The notes: generated from the letters alone by a model not told the origin. A stretch of DNA of 64,000 nt from Halorubrum sp. GN11_10-6_MGM (GCF_005435165.1 NZ_SGUC01000008.1:1-64000), one strand, 5' to 3'; positions 1 to 8,689 are shown, counted from the stretch's first letter. Translations and numbers: made by a program.

Positions 1-67
1 TACTGTTTCGGTAGCCGCCGCATTCAAGAAGTCGTCTACCGAAGCCACATTTTGCAGGGTTGCGCTG

Positions 68-556
68 GTGTTGGACACACTTTCCGCACCCTGCCGCTTC
101 GTACGTGACGCTTTCTATGACACGCTCGTCTCGGGGAATCGCAGTCTGTCGTTATCTGGTGAAGCACTGTCGATGCTTCCGATCGAGACCAAAACGGTCA
201 CAATCAAGTGTGCGTCGGGTACACGCAACACAGCAACCTGGGCAGGAATTCCGATACTCGAACTGCTCTCTGCCGCCGACGTTTCAGACGAGACAACTCA
301 TTTGGTGGTCGAAAGTGATGGCGGCTATCGGATGTGTGTTGACATCCGCGCGGCGCTTGACGGCTTGCTTGCCTTCTTTCGTGACGGCACGCCAATTTTG
401 GAGTGTGAACCATACGAAACACGGTTTATTACACCTGGTGTCGACGGCGCTCGAACGGTAAAGGCGGTCGCCCTACTGGAAGCACGACACCTCTCTCCGA
501 GTGCTGACCCGGAATCTGTCGAAGAAATATCCAGAGAAGAAGAGTACTCCGCATGA
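68..556 (+). CDS. Molybdopterin-binding (sulfite-oxidase-like) domain protein
   Basis: This 162-residue protein resembles the oxidoreductase molybdopterin-binding fold. It has the strand pattern TVTIKCASG, then WAGIPILELL, then a GGYRMCVDIR segment and a C-terminal RFITPGVDGARTVKAV segment, as in the pterin-binding half of sulfite oxidase and YedY-type proteins. It is much shorter than full enzymes and shows no dimerisation domain or signal peptide, so it is probably a cofactor-binding or accessory protein rather than a complete oxidoreductase. The start is a GTG at 68. Its stop overlaps the mobA start (GCATGAGTGG), which implies translational coupling and links it to molybdenum cofactor use. 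The exact substrate cannot be read from sequence. Confidence 0.6.
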   Translation: MLDTLSAPCRFVRDAFYDTLVSGNRSLSLSGEALSMLPIETKTVTIKCASGTRNTATWAGIPILELLSAADVSDETTHLVVESDGGYRMCVDIRAALDGLLAFFRDGTPILECEPYETRFITPGVDGARTVKAVALLEARHLSPSADPESVEEISREEEYSA

Positions 557-1197
557 GTGGCGAATTACCTGGCGTGACTGGCGTGGTTCTCGCAGGTGGG
601 AACAGTCGTCGATTCGACGCCGGAGACAAGGCTCTTGCCACGCTTGACGGCGAGACGTTTCTCGAGCGAGTACTCGGTACGCTTCGTGCTTCGACAGCAC
701 AGCCACCAATTGTCGCAGTTCAAACTGAGGCCCAACGGGAGCAACTTCGCAGGACACTCCCACCGTCATGGGATGTGCGGTTCGTGTTCGACGACAACAG
801 TCTCGCGGGACCGCTTTCCGGACTATTGTCAGCATGTGAGGCGGCACCGACACCGTGGATATTCGCAGTCGGGTGCGATATGCCGCTCTTGGATCCGAGA
901 GCAGTCAGGGAATTGTGGACACGAGTTGCGAATCACGCTGAGAGAGCGCCTGAAGCAGTCGTCCCAGTTTCACGGCGCGGACGACGCGAACCACTACACG
1001 CGTTTTACCGACGCTCTGCGGTCATTAGCCACCGAAATAGTGTATCTGATGGGAGTAGTTTCAATGCGTTTCTCGCCGAGTTTGACCATGTCGACTACGC
1101 TGAGCTGAATGAACTACCGCAGTTGATCCGGCTCTCGACAACGAATATAAACACGGTCGCGGAACTCGAACACGTCACTGAGAGACAAAGGGAATAA
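553..1197 (+). CDS. mobA: Molybdenum cofactor guanylyltransferase
   Basis: MobA transfers GMP from GTP to molybdopterin to make the guanine dinucleotide form of the molybdenum cofactor in the cytoplasm. The N-terminus carries the nucleotide-binding signature VVLAGGNSRRF followed by a Lys (GDKAL), and the middle has the metal-binding motif VGCDMPLLD. The length of 214 residues is usual for the family. The gene overlaps the preceding molybdopterin-domain gene by four bases, so both are probably made from one transcript. Nothing appears truncated. A CTP-type relative in this superfamily is the main alternative, but the cofactor-linked neighbour supports MobA. Confidence 0.85.
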   Translation: MSGELPGVTGVVLAGGNSRRFDAGDKALATLDGETFLERVLGTLRASTAQPPIVAVQTEAQREQLRRTLPPSWDVRFVFDDNSLAGPLSGLLSACEAAPTPWIFAVGCDMPLLDPRAVRELWTRVANHAERAPEAVVPVSRRGRREPLHAFYRRSAVISHRNSVSDGSSFNAFLAEFDHVDYAELNELPQLIRLSTTNINTVAELEHVTERQRE

Positions 1198-1212
1198 TCT
1201 GCTTTGATGGGA

Positions 1213-1398
1213 TGAAAGCCTGCTAAGCCCCCAGCGTGCGTAAAGAGGGACTGGGGTGGTCAAAGGTCGATGATTCAACAGCGTCGTAGAACGCGTGGCT
1301 CTGATTGGCCTACCTGCCAAGGACGCGCTATCATGGGAGGCCGCCCGGATGCTGGCGGCATCCGGGCGGAGAGCCCGAATAGGTGTGGCTCTCTTCAC
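1213..1398 (+). mobile_element. Probable palindrome-rich non-autonomous IS200/IS605-like element (PATE type)
   Basis: The left part holds TGAAAG followed by GCTAAGCCCCC (1222-1232). This matches the left end of the tnpA-tnpB element at 51595 (GCTAAGCCCCC at 51606-51616). The right part has two strong hairpins: a 12-bp perfect stem with a 5-nt loop (1341-1369) and GAGAGCC/GGCTCTC (1369-1393). It then ends in TTCAC (1394-1398), as the tnpB element does at 53429-53433. There is no coding sequence. I infer a small derivative that could be moved in trans by a Y1 transposase; the exact ends are uncertain. Confidence 0.4.
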
Positions 1399-1660
1399 GC
1401 ACTTCCCACTCCAGAGGAACCATGTACTACCTCGGAATTCTGACAAGAAGTGAGTAGATTACCTGCGCTGTGTAAGATGAAGGGCGCGAATGTGGTACCG
1501 ATTGAGACGGGCTCTGCGACGGTTAGTGATCGGTCAGTACAGAGGGTACAATCAGCACGAGAACTGCGTTATTTTCTCCAAAATAAATTCTGAATCTACT
1601 GATAGAATGTGCTTGTGAATGGAACTCTCTGTGAGGAAAATAGCAGCTACAGTTGGACCT
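1399..1660. other. Intergenic stretch, no gene recognised
   Basis: No convincing reading frame is seen. It contains a CTGATAGAATGT-like site (1599-1610) that resembles the motif repeated around the isomerase gene at 3467-4774. The stretch lies downstream of both mobA and the lipoprotein gene, which converge here. Confidence 0.5.
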
Positions 1661-2629
1661 TTACTGAGAGGATTCGTTTGTCGAATTCGTCTCGGTGTTA
1701 CAAGCCATGAGCGTCGAAACAGTGTTCGCCGTGAGTTCTCCCACAGCGTTAATTTCTGCTCGCGTCGAGGACTCGTTACAGTCGAAGTTTCCGGGCGTTA
1801 CTTGTTCTGTTTCTATCGCCTCTGTTTCGAGCACACTCATCCATAGGGAGTATGTCCCACTTTCGCTAAGGATAATCAATACTGTACTTTCAGGTTCCAC
1901 CGTGTAGACTCCATCGAACTGTACTATTGATTCGTTCTCCACGAGGATTTGGGTCGTCCACGTTTCATCTGACGGGTTCCGAAGCATGAGCGTGTGGCTA
2001 TGCTTTCCTGTATCTGCGGGAATGGGATCGTCACCAAGCGTGTGCGACGCTAGCCCATCAGCGGGAGCGGTTTCGGTGACAACACCGGGACACGCCATAC
2101 GCGTCGAAATACTCATCGAATCGAGTGTGTCGTCGTCTTGAATGCTGACTGTCGTCCTAGTCACATTACAGGAGAACTGGCTCGGATCGATAGTAACCTG
2201 TTCAGTCGCATCCAACTCGGGGAGCGTCATACGAGCAGTATACGTATTGAGGTCAGTGAGTGACGCAGCGATACTCGCGTTTGCTTCGAACTCTACCGAT
2301 TCCTCAAACACGGTCTCGTCGGCCTTTGAAACCGTAATCGTTCCTTGGTGGGGCTCCTCCGTCGGGTTCCCGAACGTGACGTGGTGAGTTTTTCTGAGAC
2401 CACGCTCTTCGAGCGATCCGGTCCCAATAGTCCGCTCAGCGGTATCACCGGCTTCAATCAGTGTCTGCTCGGGCGTTTGTTTCGTCTCAGTCTGTCCACC
2501 CTCTGAGGTGGTAGTAGTCGTATCTGAGCCCGTCTCACGCGCTCTACTCCAAGTTGCTTGAGAGGTACAGCCCGCCGTTGCGGTTGCGAGACCAATTCCA
2601 GTGCTTGCCAGAAACGTTCTTCGTTTCAT
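1661..2629 (-). CDS. Tat-exported lipoprotein of unknown function
   Basis: This 322-residue protein starts with KRRTFLAST, a twin-arginine signal, followed by a hydrophobic stretch and the lipobox TAGC at about residues 18-21. It is therefore probably exported folded and anchored by a lipidated Cys on the outside of the membrane. A Ser/Thr-rich linker (about residues 30-55) follows. The mature part has two beta-rich halves that look like immunoglobulin-like or CARDB-like sandwiches, each with conserved Cys residues (FSCN/MACP and FDCN/LMACN). I do not recognise a specific family. It lies downstream of a gap of about 70 bp from the stop of the winged-helix gene on the same strand and may be co-transcribed with it. 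Confidence 0.65.
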   Translation of the reverse strand: MKRRTFLASTGIGLATATAGCTSQATWSRARETGSDTTTTTSEGGQTETKQTPEQTLIEAGDTAERTIGTGSLEERGLRKTHHVTFGNPTEEPHQGTITVSKADETVFEESVEFEANASIAASLTDLNTYTARMTLPELDATEQVTIDPSQFSCNVTRTTVSIQDDDTLDSMSISTRMACPGVVTETAPADGLASHTLGDDPIPADTGKHSHTLMLRNPSDETWTTQILVENESIVQFDGVYTVEPESTVLIILSESGTYSLWMSVLETEAIETEQVTPGNFDCNESSTRAEINAVGELTANTVSTLMACNTETNSTNESSQ

Positions 2630-2700
2630 GGGCTATCATTGGAGGGGCCAAATATTGTCCTATCTCAGATTCAAATGGGTGTTTGAGTCCCAAAGACCAC

Positions 2701-3345
2701 TTACATCGATTGGGTACGACTCCGCGCAGGACGATACGTCTGCCAGTACCATGCCATGAAAAGAAACAGGATCAGGAAGACACCGATCCCCAGAACGAAT
2801 CCACCAGGACCGGTCCCAAACGTAACGAGTGTCTCCCACATAGTTGGGTCTGGTTGCTGTACAGGAGGTTCAGCTCCTCGGAGCGACGATGAGGGCGTCA
2901 GCACTGACCAGCGTGTGTGGACGATTCCACTGATAACTCCAACAAGACCTACTGCGCCGAAGACACGACGCAACGCGGTCGTGAGTGACGGGGCTGTCCG
3001 TTCCGCTCCGGCGAAGAGGACAAGTGCACTATTGCTCGGAGCGTATACGTCCATTTCACGCCCTTGCTCGGAATACCACGTTTCGATGACTTCCACGAGA
3101 TCTGCGTCTTGGAGTCGGTTGAGATGATAACTGACGTTCTGTACTGAAGAGTCAAGTTCAGTGGCGATGTCCGACGCGGTCGTCGGTTCATGATATAGCT
3201 GATTAAGAATCCGGCGCGCCGTTGTTGAAGTGACCGCTGACAGAATCTGTTCCGCAGATTCATCTTCGAATCCAACGAGCCTCGGCTCTAATTCACGGTC
3301 CGAAGCTGTTTCGGGGGTAGGTTTCAGTGGTAATAGTGAAGACAT
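2701..3345 (-). CDS. Winged-helix (ArsR-like) regulator with C-terminal membrane anchor
   Basis: Residues of roughly 30-110 form an ArsR-type winged helix: a helix with TTARRILNQLY, then ASDIATELDSSVQNVSYHLNRLQDA and a wing segment. Two hydrophobic segments (about VFGAVGLVGVISGIV and GFVLGIGVFLILFLFMAWYW) put the C-terminus in the membrane. This layout is common in haloarchaea, where such proteins are thought to couple an envelope signal to transcription. I chose the internal ATG at 3345, because the nine residues from 3372 are not family-like. The likely target is its own operon with the downstream lipoprotein gene; this is inferred from position only. Confidence 0.7.
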   Translation of the reverse strand: MSSLLPLKPTPETASDRELEPRLVGFEDESAEQILSAVTSTTARRILNQLYHEPTTASDIATELDSSVQNVSYHLNRLQDADLVEVIETWYSEQGREMDVYAPSNSALVLFAGAERTAPSLTTALRRVFGAVGLVGVISGIVHTRWSVLTPSSSLRGAEPPVQQPDPTMWETLVTFGTGPGGFVLGIGVFLILFLFMAWYWQTYRPARSRTQSM

Positions 3346-3466
3346 AGTCGTCTTGTATCTTTGCGTTATCATTTGGGTAGGGAAGGCTCAAAGAAGTGTT
3401 TGAATCCGATTCAGGCATTATGGTCACCCAACTAAGTATCTCCTTGGATAGGTATGTGAATCCGGG

Positions 3467-3483
3467 ACCAACCGATAGAACGT
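3467..3483. repeat. Left arm of 17-bp perfect inverted repeat flanking idi
   Basis: ACCAACCGATAGAACGT here is repeated in perfect inverse orientation at 4682-4698, enclosing the isomerase gene. No target duplication is visible outside the arms. It could be a regulator site read from both sides or a scar of a mobile cassette. Confidence 0.6.
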
Positions 3484-3517
3484 TTCTGTTTTAACATCTC
3501 TTACAGAAACTCAACTA

Positions 3518-4600
3518 ATGACGGCACAGGACTCCTCGAAGACTGAAGACCGAAAAGACGACCACCTACAAATCGTTCAGGATCGGGATGTCGAAACGGC
3601 AGGGACGGGCTTCAACGATGTCCGACTCATCCATAACGCGCTTCCGGAACTCGATTACGATGCGATCGACCCCTCCATCGACTTCTTGGGTCACGACCTA
3701 TCTGCCCCAATCTTCATCGAGAGTATGACGGGGGGGCACCAGAACACGACGGAGATTAATCGGGCGCTGGCCCGGGCCGCCAGCGAGACCGGTATCGCCA
3801 TGGGTCTCGGTAGTCAGCGGGCAGGTCTCGAACTCGACGACGACCGCGTCCTCGAATCGTACACCGTCGTCCGCGATGCCGCACCCGATGCGTTCATCTA
3901 CGGGAACCTCGGCGCTGCACAGCTTCGAGAGTACGACATTGAAATGGTCGAGCAGGCAGTCAAAATGATCGACGCCGACGCGCTCGCGGTTCACCTGAAC
4001 TTCCTCCAGGAAGCCACCCAACCAGAAGGCGATGTCGATGGACGGAACTGTGTAGCTGCGATTGAACGAGTGTCTGAGTCACTCTCGGTGCCGATTATCG
4101 TCAAGGAAACAGGCAACGGGATTTCCAGGGAGACCGCCCGAGAGCTAACTGCGGCAGGCGTTGACGCGCTCGACGTCGCTGGAAAAGGTGGGACGACGTG
4201 GTCCGGGATCGAAGCCTACCGCGCAGCAGCCGCAAACGCGCCGCGACAGAAACGAATCGGCACCCTGTTTCGAGAATGGGGAATCCCAACCGCTGTAAGC
4301 ACGATCGAGTGTGCTGCCGAACACGACTGCGTAATTGCGAGTGGTGGCGTACGAACGGGATTGGACGTGGCCAAAGCGATTGCCCTGGGTGCCCACGCCG
4401 GCGGGTTAGCGAAACCGTTCCTGAAACCAGCTACAGATGGGACAGACGCTGTCATCGAACGAGTCAAGGACCTGATCGCCGAGCTGCGGACAGCAATGTT
4501 TGTCACCGGCTCGGGATCGATCAACGAGCTTCAGCAGGTAGAATACGTGTTACACGGGGAGACGCGCGAGTACGTGGAACAACGAACCAGTAGCGAGTAG
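3518..4600 (+). CDS. fni: Type 2 isopentenyl-diphosphate delta-isomerase
   Basis: This FMN- and NADPH-dependent enzyme interconverts isopentenyl and dimethylallyl diphosphate, the starter units for archaeal lipids and carotenoids. Diagnostic segments are RKDDHL near residue 13, SMTGGH (substrate and flavin side), [25 protein letters not shown] and [19 protein letters not shown], which is the phosphate-binding end of a TIM barrel. At 360 residues it is full length. The start ATG follows an AT-rich promoter-like stretch shared with the divergent regulator gene. The gene is enclosed by a perfect 17-bp inverted repeat (3467-3483 and 4682-4698), which is unusual for a core lipid gene and may mean transfer as a cassette. 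Confidence 0.9.
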   Translation: MTAQDSSKTEDRKDDHLQIVQDRDVETAGTGFNDVRLIHNALPELDYDAIDPSIDFLGHDLSAPIFIESMTGGHQNTTEINRALARAASETGIAMGLGSQRAGLELDDDRVLESYTVVRDAAPDAFIYGNLGAAQLREYDIEMVEQAVKMIDADALAVHLNFLQEATQPEGDVDGRNCVAAIERVSESLSVPIIVKETGNGISRETARELTAAGVDALDVAGKGGTTWSGIEAYRAAAANAPRQKRIGTLFREWGIPTAVSTIECAAEHDCVIASGGVRTGLDVAKAIALGAHAGGLAKPFLKPATDGTDAVIERVKDLIAELRTAMFVTGSGSINELQQVEYVLHGETREYVEQRTSSE

Positions 4601-5063
4601 TACCCAACTCCCCAGTCTCAACAAATAGTTATCAGAATACCTCGTCAAACTGATAGAACTTACTACAGTCAATACGCAGGTACGTTCTATCGGTTGGTTC
4701 AGGACTCAAGTAGAGAAATAATGCGGCTTCCGTGTTGACTACATCCTCTGTATCCTACACGCCGTTTCTATCAGATTTGGACGATTTTATCAAAATCTAC
4801 TACGGTGTAACCAATATTCGCCGCGGCTACAACAGGTTATGAAGAACTCCGTATTTGGTAACTGAGAATCGGCTTCTCAAACGAATGTTGTAGCCGGATA
4901 CCGGAATCTACTACCCCAGGTCAAGGTTTACTACTACGACCAACAATCTGTCTCCTATGAGCGAACACACCAATTCGTCAAACAGCACTCGGAGTCTGAC
5001 CCCGAAGACCTCGGATTTGTTCAATAGACTCTGAATATTCCCTGTCGCTAGTAGAGCGCAATT
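4601..5063. other. Repeat-rich intergenic region with short gene remnant
   Basis: The region holds several copies of a CTGATAGAA-like motif (4650-4659, 4682-4698 inverse, 4765-4774 inverse) and a 9-bp inverted repeat GGCTACAAC/GTTGTAGCC (4825-4833 and 4887-4895). CTACTAC triplet-like runs occur near 4910-4940. A short frame from ATG 4957 stops after about 25 codons and looks like a severed gene start. This could be a recombination junction between the core genes and the ParA module. Confidence 0.45.
4682..4698. repeat. Right arm of 17-bp perfect inverted repeat flanking idi
   Basis: ACGTTCTATCGGTTGGT is the exact reverse complement of 3467-3483. Related shorter sites lie at 4650-4659 and 4765-4774. 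Confidence 0.6.
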
Positions 5064-5498
5064 TTACTTCTCAATTCCGAGTCTGTCCGCCAGCTCGCCT
5101 TCATGATCAACTGCAAACTCCACAAGAGCCTCCATGAAATCAGCGTGCTTTTCGATCCCACCATCACCCGCTATCTTGGATTGCCCATCAAGACGATCGT
5201 AGAGGTTGTTGAGCTGATCTGCCTTCGTTTCTGGCAGATACATCGCGAGTTGCCGGCGGTTCCGAGTTGAGTCTGGATCCGGATTCGGCCCCGGCTTACT
5301 TGTATTATCTGTAGTACTCGAATTACCCGTATTATACGAGTTATCTGTAGTACCTGTACTATCCGTGTTATCTGTCGTATCCGAGTGACTCATATTAGTA
5401 CCTGCCTCGTCGTCGCTGCTCTCATCTGAATCGCTATCACGCGAATCCGCTCGACGGTCATTGAATCGTTCGCCGAGTTCTTCTTTTGGATCAGTCAT
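5064..5498 (-). CDS. Small partner protein of ParA (putative partition protein)
   Basis: The protein is about 144 residues from the ATG at 5498, which overlaps the parA stop in an ATGACTGA arrangement, so the two are translationally coupled. The N-terminal half is acidic and then a low-complexity tract of Thr, Asp, Asn, Ser and Gly (about residues 35-70). The C-terminal half (RRQLAMYLPE onward) looks like a compact helical DNA-binding domain. By position it should be the centromere-binding or adaptor protein of the ParA system. The low-complexity tract is encoded by DNA repeats that share the ATAATACGGG core with the parA upstream region. I do not recognise a named family. Confidence 0.6.
   Translation of the reverse strand: MTDPKEELGERFNDRRADSRDSDSDESSDDEAGTNMSHSDTTDNTDSTGTTDNSYNTGNSSTTDNTSKPGPNPDPDSTRNRRQLAMYLPETKADQLNNLYDRLDGQSKIAGDGGIEKHADFMEALVEFAVDHEGELADRLGIEK
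5290..5395. repeat. Imperfect tandem repeat inside the ParA-partner gene
   Basis: TTATCTGTAGTAC recurs at 5305 and 5341 and in variant form at 5368, giving units of about 36 and 27 bp rich in GTAGTAC/GTACTAC. The core CCCGTATTAT (inverse ATAATACGGG) is also found upstream of parA at about 6323-6332. The tract encodes the Thr/Asn/Asp-rich linker. It may be an intragenic binding site for the partition protein; this is inference. Confidence 0.4.
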
Positions 5499-6297
5499 CG
5501 TTGAGGGATTCAACCTGTTCGGCGATAGTACTGTACTTGGTCCGTAGCTGGTCTATCTTGTCTGCGTCCCACGGGTACCCCGCATCATCCGGGTCATAGG
5601 CGAAGACCGACGTCCGGTATTCGATTGCGTGCTCGACAGCTGCCCAGTCCGGGATCTCGAAGACATAGTCTTCGCCAAACGCCTCGATGAACCATGTCCG
5701 CATCTCACTACTGACGCCGTCCTGTCCCACCTCGTTCAGCACAGCAGCTACTGTCGAAATCTGCACGTCGTCGAACTTGTCCTCGAGCGTGTCGATCTCG
5801 TCGAACAGAATCTCGAGTGAATCTCTCGCGATGGTGTTCGCGTGAGTCGGGAAGAGCACGTTCTCTGCGGCCAGCAGAGCACCATCAGCAAGTGGGCCGA
5901 GGTTCGGTGGCGAGTCAATCACGACGTAGTCGTACTCTGCTGTGAGCCGGTCGAGAGCGATCTTCAGCGCTTCTACCCCACGTGCTTCCGAGTACAAGTG
6001 CTTCTCCAATCTGAAGTTTCGTATATGGGATGGCACTATATCGAACTCATCACCGTGGACGATCAGCTCGTCAAGATCGTCAAGTGAGAGCTGGCCCATC
6101 TCGGAGAGCACGTCGTAGAGTGCATACTCTCCCTCGCGATACTGCTCTCGGTATCCAAGTTTGAGCGTCAACCCACCCTGTGGATCCGCATCAACAGCGA
6201 GTATATCATGGCCTCTGTCAGCAAGCGCGCCAGCGAGGTTGATACTCGTTGTTGTCTTGCCAACGCCGCCCTTCTGCATCCCGACGTCGACTCGCAT
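5491..6297 (-). CDS. parA: ParA-family partition ATPase
   Basis: ParA-type ATPases bind DNA when loaded with ATP and position plasmids or chromosome regions through a partner protein. The N-terminus has the deviant Walker A motif KGGVGKTT with its signature Lys, followed by LAVDADPQGGLT and VVIDSPPNLG (Walker A' and B). The length of 268 residues fits plasmid-type and small chromosomal ParA proteins. It is the first gene of a coupled pair with the 5064-5498 gene. The upstream region to 6377 has CCTGTAT and ATAATACGGG motifs that could be autoregulatory sites. Its presence suggests that this segment is, or came from, a plasmid or integrative element. Confidence 0.88.
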   Translation of the reverse strand: MRVDVGMQKGGVGKTTTSINLAGALADRGHDILAVDADPQGGLTLKLGYREQYREGEYALYDVLSEMGQLSLDDLDELIVHGDEFDIVPSHIRNFRLEKHLYSEARGVEALKIALDRLTAEYDYVVIDSPPNLGPLADGALLAAENVLFPTHANTIARDSLEILFDEIDTLEDKFDDVQISTVAAVLNEVGQDGVSSEMRTWFIEAFGEDYVFEIPDWAAVEHAIEYRTSVFAYDPDDAGYPWDADKIDQLRTKYSTIAEQVESLNDD

Positions 6298-6456
6298 TAC
6301 CGCATCACCTGTATATCTCGCATAATACGGGTTCTACACATCATACATGTACTTGGTGAAACCTGTATCACATAAATCTACGTCAGACAGACGATCGACG
6401 GGGAGGCACCAGCTGTTATCCCCTCAACCAGTAGAAAATACCCTTCCAAAACCGAA
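6298..6456. promoter_or_regulatory. parA upstream region with repeated motifs
   Basis: Motifs ACCTGTAT occur at about 6307 and 6364, ATAATACGGG lies at about 6323, and ACATGTAC at about 6346. The first and third resemble the repeat units inside the partner gene (ACCTGTACTATC, ATAATACGGG). I infer a control or centromere-like site; no replication origin could be confirmed. Confidence 0.35.
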
Positions 6457-6849
6457 TTAAACAACTGGTTCGACAACGACGTGTTCGTGCTTGAGGCGCG
6501 GGGCTTTCGAACGCCCTTCTTCCGCATACTCGATGACATCGATGCTGGCGAGCTTCTGTAGATCACGGCTGATGACACCCTTGTCGTAGCCGAGCTCTTC
6601 AGCGAGAGCGCGAACTGAACGCGGGTCGTTGTCCTTCAGGTGGTCGAGCAGATCGAGGCGGCGGTCGTGGAAGACCTCCTCCGCACGGTCCCGGGCGAGG
6701 ACTAGCGTGTCCGGGTAACCGTGCTGTGTAAGCGTTGCCGAGAACGCTGCGCGGAGTTCCAGACGCTCATCGATGTCCGCCTCTTCGCTCTCGAACTCGT
6801 TCGGATCGGGCACGGACGTTGGGGGATCTTCAAACTCAGGCATATTCAT
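6457..6849 (-). CDS. Winged-helix antitoxin-like regulator (TumA / HVO_A0114-like)
   Basis: This 130-residue protein has an acidic N-terminus and a winged-helix domain from about residue 70: DRRLDLLDHLKDNDPRSVRALAEELGYDKGVISRDLQKLASIDVIEY, then a basic wing. It resembles the haloarchaeal HVO_A0114 family, whose members often serve as antitoxins next to TumE-like toxins. A small protein gene at 7180 lies divergently 330 bp away and could be the partner, although the arrangement is not the usual operon. GTAGAATT/AAATTCTAC (about 6900-6938) is an inverted repeat in the shared promoter region and could be its operator. Confidence 0.6.
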   Translation of the reverse strand: MNMPEFEDPPTSVPDPNEFESEEADIDERLELRAAFSATLTQHGYPDTLVLARDRAEEVFHDRRLDLLDHLKDNDPRSVRALAEELGYDKGVISRDLQKLASIDVIEYAEEGRSKAPRLKHEHVVVEPVV

Positions 6850-7179
6850 TACTCACTGACCGTTGTTAGAACCGCAACGCTCAAGAGTGTTTCGATAGTG
6901 TAGAATTCGGCTGTTTCAGGCGAAATTCTACCTTCTTCATCTATTGTCAAAAAGTTTAAGTGGCTTCGCCCCCTTGTACAAGATGAGAGCATCTCTGCTA
7001 CGCCGGCCGGCGTCCTATCCATCTACTATCTGAGTAGCGGCTCTGTACACCGTGAAATCACCAGTCTCAGAGCGGGAGCTATGCTGGTGCGACGGACGCG
7101 CGCGAGCAGCGGATTCTCAGGTGTAAATCTATGAATACACACACAAACGCTACGACGACAGGTGTACAGGAGATCGACA
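6850..7179. promoter_or_regulatory. Divergent promoter region of TumA-like gene and small protein gene
   Basis: An inverted repeat GTAGAATT / AAATTCTAC sits near 6900-6938. A TATA-like AAGTTTAAG (about 6951) could serve transcripts to the right. A 16-codon frame starts at ATG 6984 after this promoter and could be a leader peptide, but there is no supporting evidence beyond its position. Confidence 0.35.
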
Positions 7180-7536
7180 ATGGAGCGATTTGACAGTTCC
7201 GACCTTGGAGACTATCGGGGTGACACCTACTTACTCGTCGGGTTTGTTGAACCAGACCCGCACGAATATGACGAGTTTGACCCCGCAGAAGATGCCGTGA
7301 ACTACGGATGGACTCTCGTTCAAAAAGCCGAGTCACCACTCGACGAAAACGTCGAGATCGCAAGGATGGATACACGTCACGGCCAACCCCATCTCGACAA
7401 GGAGTATCTTCCGCGCGGCACCAATGAAGAGAGGAAGATATTTCTCGAAGATGGCTACTCCTTCGAGCGGATGCGGGACTATCTCCTAGAGAACTGGCAG
7501 AAGTTCGCCGACCTCCACATCCACTACAACGAGTGA
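7180..7536 (+). CDS. Small haloarchaeal protein, possible toxin-like partner
   Basis: This protein of about 118 residues starts at ATG 7180; an upstream GTG at 7162 adds six residues. It is acidic, without Cys or membrane segments. The segment EIARMDTRHGQPHLDKEYL followed by a C-terminal helix ending DYLLENWQKFADLH resembles small TumE/DUF6516-like and related proteins that have a conserved His in a D-x-x-HG-x-PHL-D setting. Pairing with the TumA-like gene at 6457 makes a toxin-antitoxin role possible. Similarity is by eye, so the function is open. Confidence 0.5.
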   Translation: MERFDSSDLGDYRGDTYLLVGFVEPDPHEYDEFDPAEDAVNYGWTLVQKAESPLDENVEIARMDTRHGQPHLDKEYLPRGTNEERKIFLEDGYSFERMRDYLLENWQKFADLHIHYNE

Positions 7537-7906
7537 CTCTCTGGCGGTGATGTTCACCGCACCCGGCACGATCTCTTCTCTAGCGAGAGGCCAGTGAGCT
7601 CGAGATCGCGCCGCCCGAAGAGGCGACTGTCGTCGACGTCGACGATAACACTATTGCTTCGACGTGGTTTCAGTACCGTCGAGCAGCAGCTGTGGTTCTA
7701 CCGACGGGAAGGCACTATGCTCGAAGACAACTCATCTGACGGTAGCCACCGTCGACGGCCATCTCACCAGAGATTCGCATTCGCTCTGTTGGTTAATACT
7801 TCTCTGTGTTGGTTAAGGCTGTCTCCGAGGGATGACTCTCCCAACCCGGGGCTATCGATTGTTGTTCCACGGGAGTACATCAAACGACTCAGCGTATTCT
7901 AGGAAA
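7537..7906. other. Intergenic stretch with a coding remnant
   Basis: A plus-strand open stretch near 7590-7730 reads EIAPPEEATVVDVDDNTI then ASTWFQYRRAAAV and has haloarchaeal codon use but no start. It looks like the remnant of a lost gene. No other feature is visible. Confidence 0.4.
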
Positions 7907-8464
7907 TTACCGGAACCGCTCTGGCGGGTAGAAGACAATATGGACAGTTGACCCGAGGTTGCACCACGATTTGGGGAGGATCGAGACCTCAAGACCCCAC
8001 TCGGAAGCAAACTCGAAGACGTCGAACCAGAGGTTGTGTGGCGGCTCCTCACTCTCGAGCCGTTCGACGTTGCCGGGGTACACGTGCATTGAGTAGACCG
8101 CAGGCTCGCCGTCGTCGAGCCAGAGTGTCGCATGATCGCTGGCAGGTGGTTTGTGAGGCGGCCCAGACGGGTCGCTGTCGGCTTCGAGTGGGGAGTGGGG
8201 GCACTCGTCCTCACCGGTAATGAGGCGGCGGATACAGGCCGTCTCGGCAGGCTCGTCAACGCCGAACGCCTCGACGAATGCATCCCGCTGGTACTCCCCC
8301 ATGATCGCCCCGAGTGCCCGCCAGATGTCGTCCCACGTCGGGTCGTCTGGCTCGTGATCGAGGTAGTCGTTGACGGCCTCGCGCATCTGCTCGTACTCAT
8401 CCCACGCCGGGATCGGCTCGTTCGGTCCGGGTGTCGGCCAGTCGATGCGATTGTTGTCAGTCAT
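7907..8464 (-). CDS. Hypothetical acidic protein
   Basis: This soluble protein of 185 residues has no membrane segment. The N-terminal half is helical and acidic (EYEQMREAVNDYLDHEPDDPTWDDIW), the middle has three Cys (ACIRR, DECPH) and Pro-rich spacing, and the C-terminal half is beta-rich (HNLWFDVFEFASEWGLEVSILP). I do not recognise a family. It sits alone between the small protein gene and a broken nuclease gene in a mobile region. Codon use fits haloarchaeal coding sequence, which supports it as real. Confidence 0.5.
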   Translation of the reverse strand: MTDNNRIDWPTPGPNEPIPAWDEYEQMREAVNDYLDHEPDDPTWDDIWRALGAIMGEYQRDAFVEAFGVDEPAETACIRRLITGEDECPHSPLEADSDPSGPPHKPPASDHATLWLDDGEPAVYSMHVYPGNVERLESEEPPHNLWFDVFEFASEWGLEVSILPKSWCNLGSTVHIVFYPPERFR

Positions 8465-8689
8465 TCATTCCATCCACCCCGACTGCACGGATGGGCTCAT
8501 ACGGTCGATTTAATTCTGGCAACATCATCATAATGACCTCGTTGATGATGCAAGGTCATACACTATTCCTGAGGTTCTCCACGTCTACTTTTTTTATTGT
8601 GTATGGTATGATAAATTGGAGGGAATAGGAGGTAAGTAAGTTGGTTGCACCAGTAAGTCAGATTGATGAAATTCTGGATAATGGATTCT

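Noticed and set aside
60-461. Plus-strand frame of 133 codons overlapping the molybdopterin-domain gene
   Set aside because: It is in another frame of a gene with recognisable family motifs; its Arg/Ser/His-rich composition is typical of a shadow frame.
5290-5395. Possible CRISPR-like repeat
   Set aside because: Units vary in length and sequence, are contiguous without spacers, and encode an in-frame linker.
6984-7034. 16-codon leader-like frame
   Set aside because: No regulatory codon pattern or terminator was seen, so chance is the simplest explanation.
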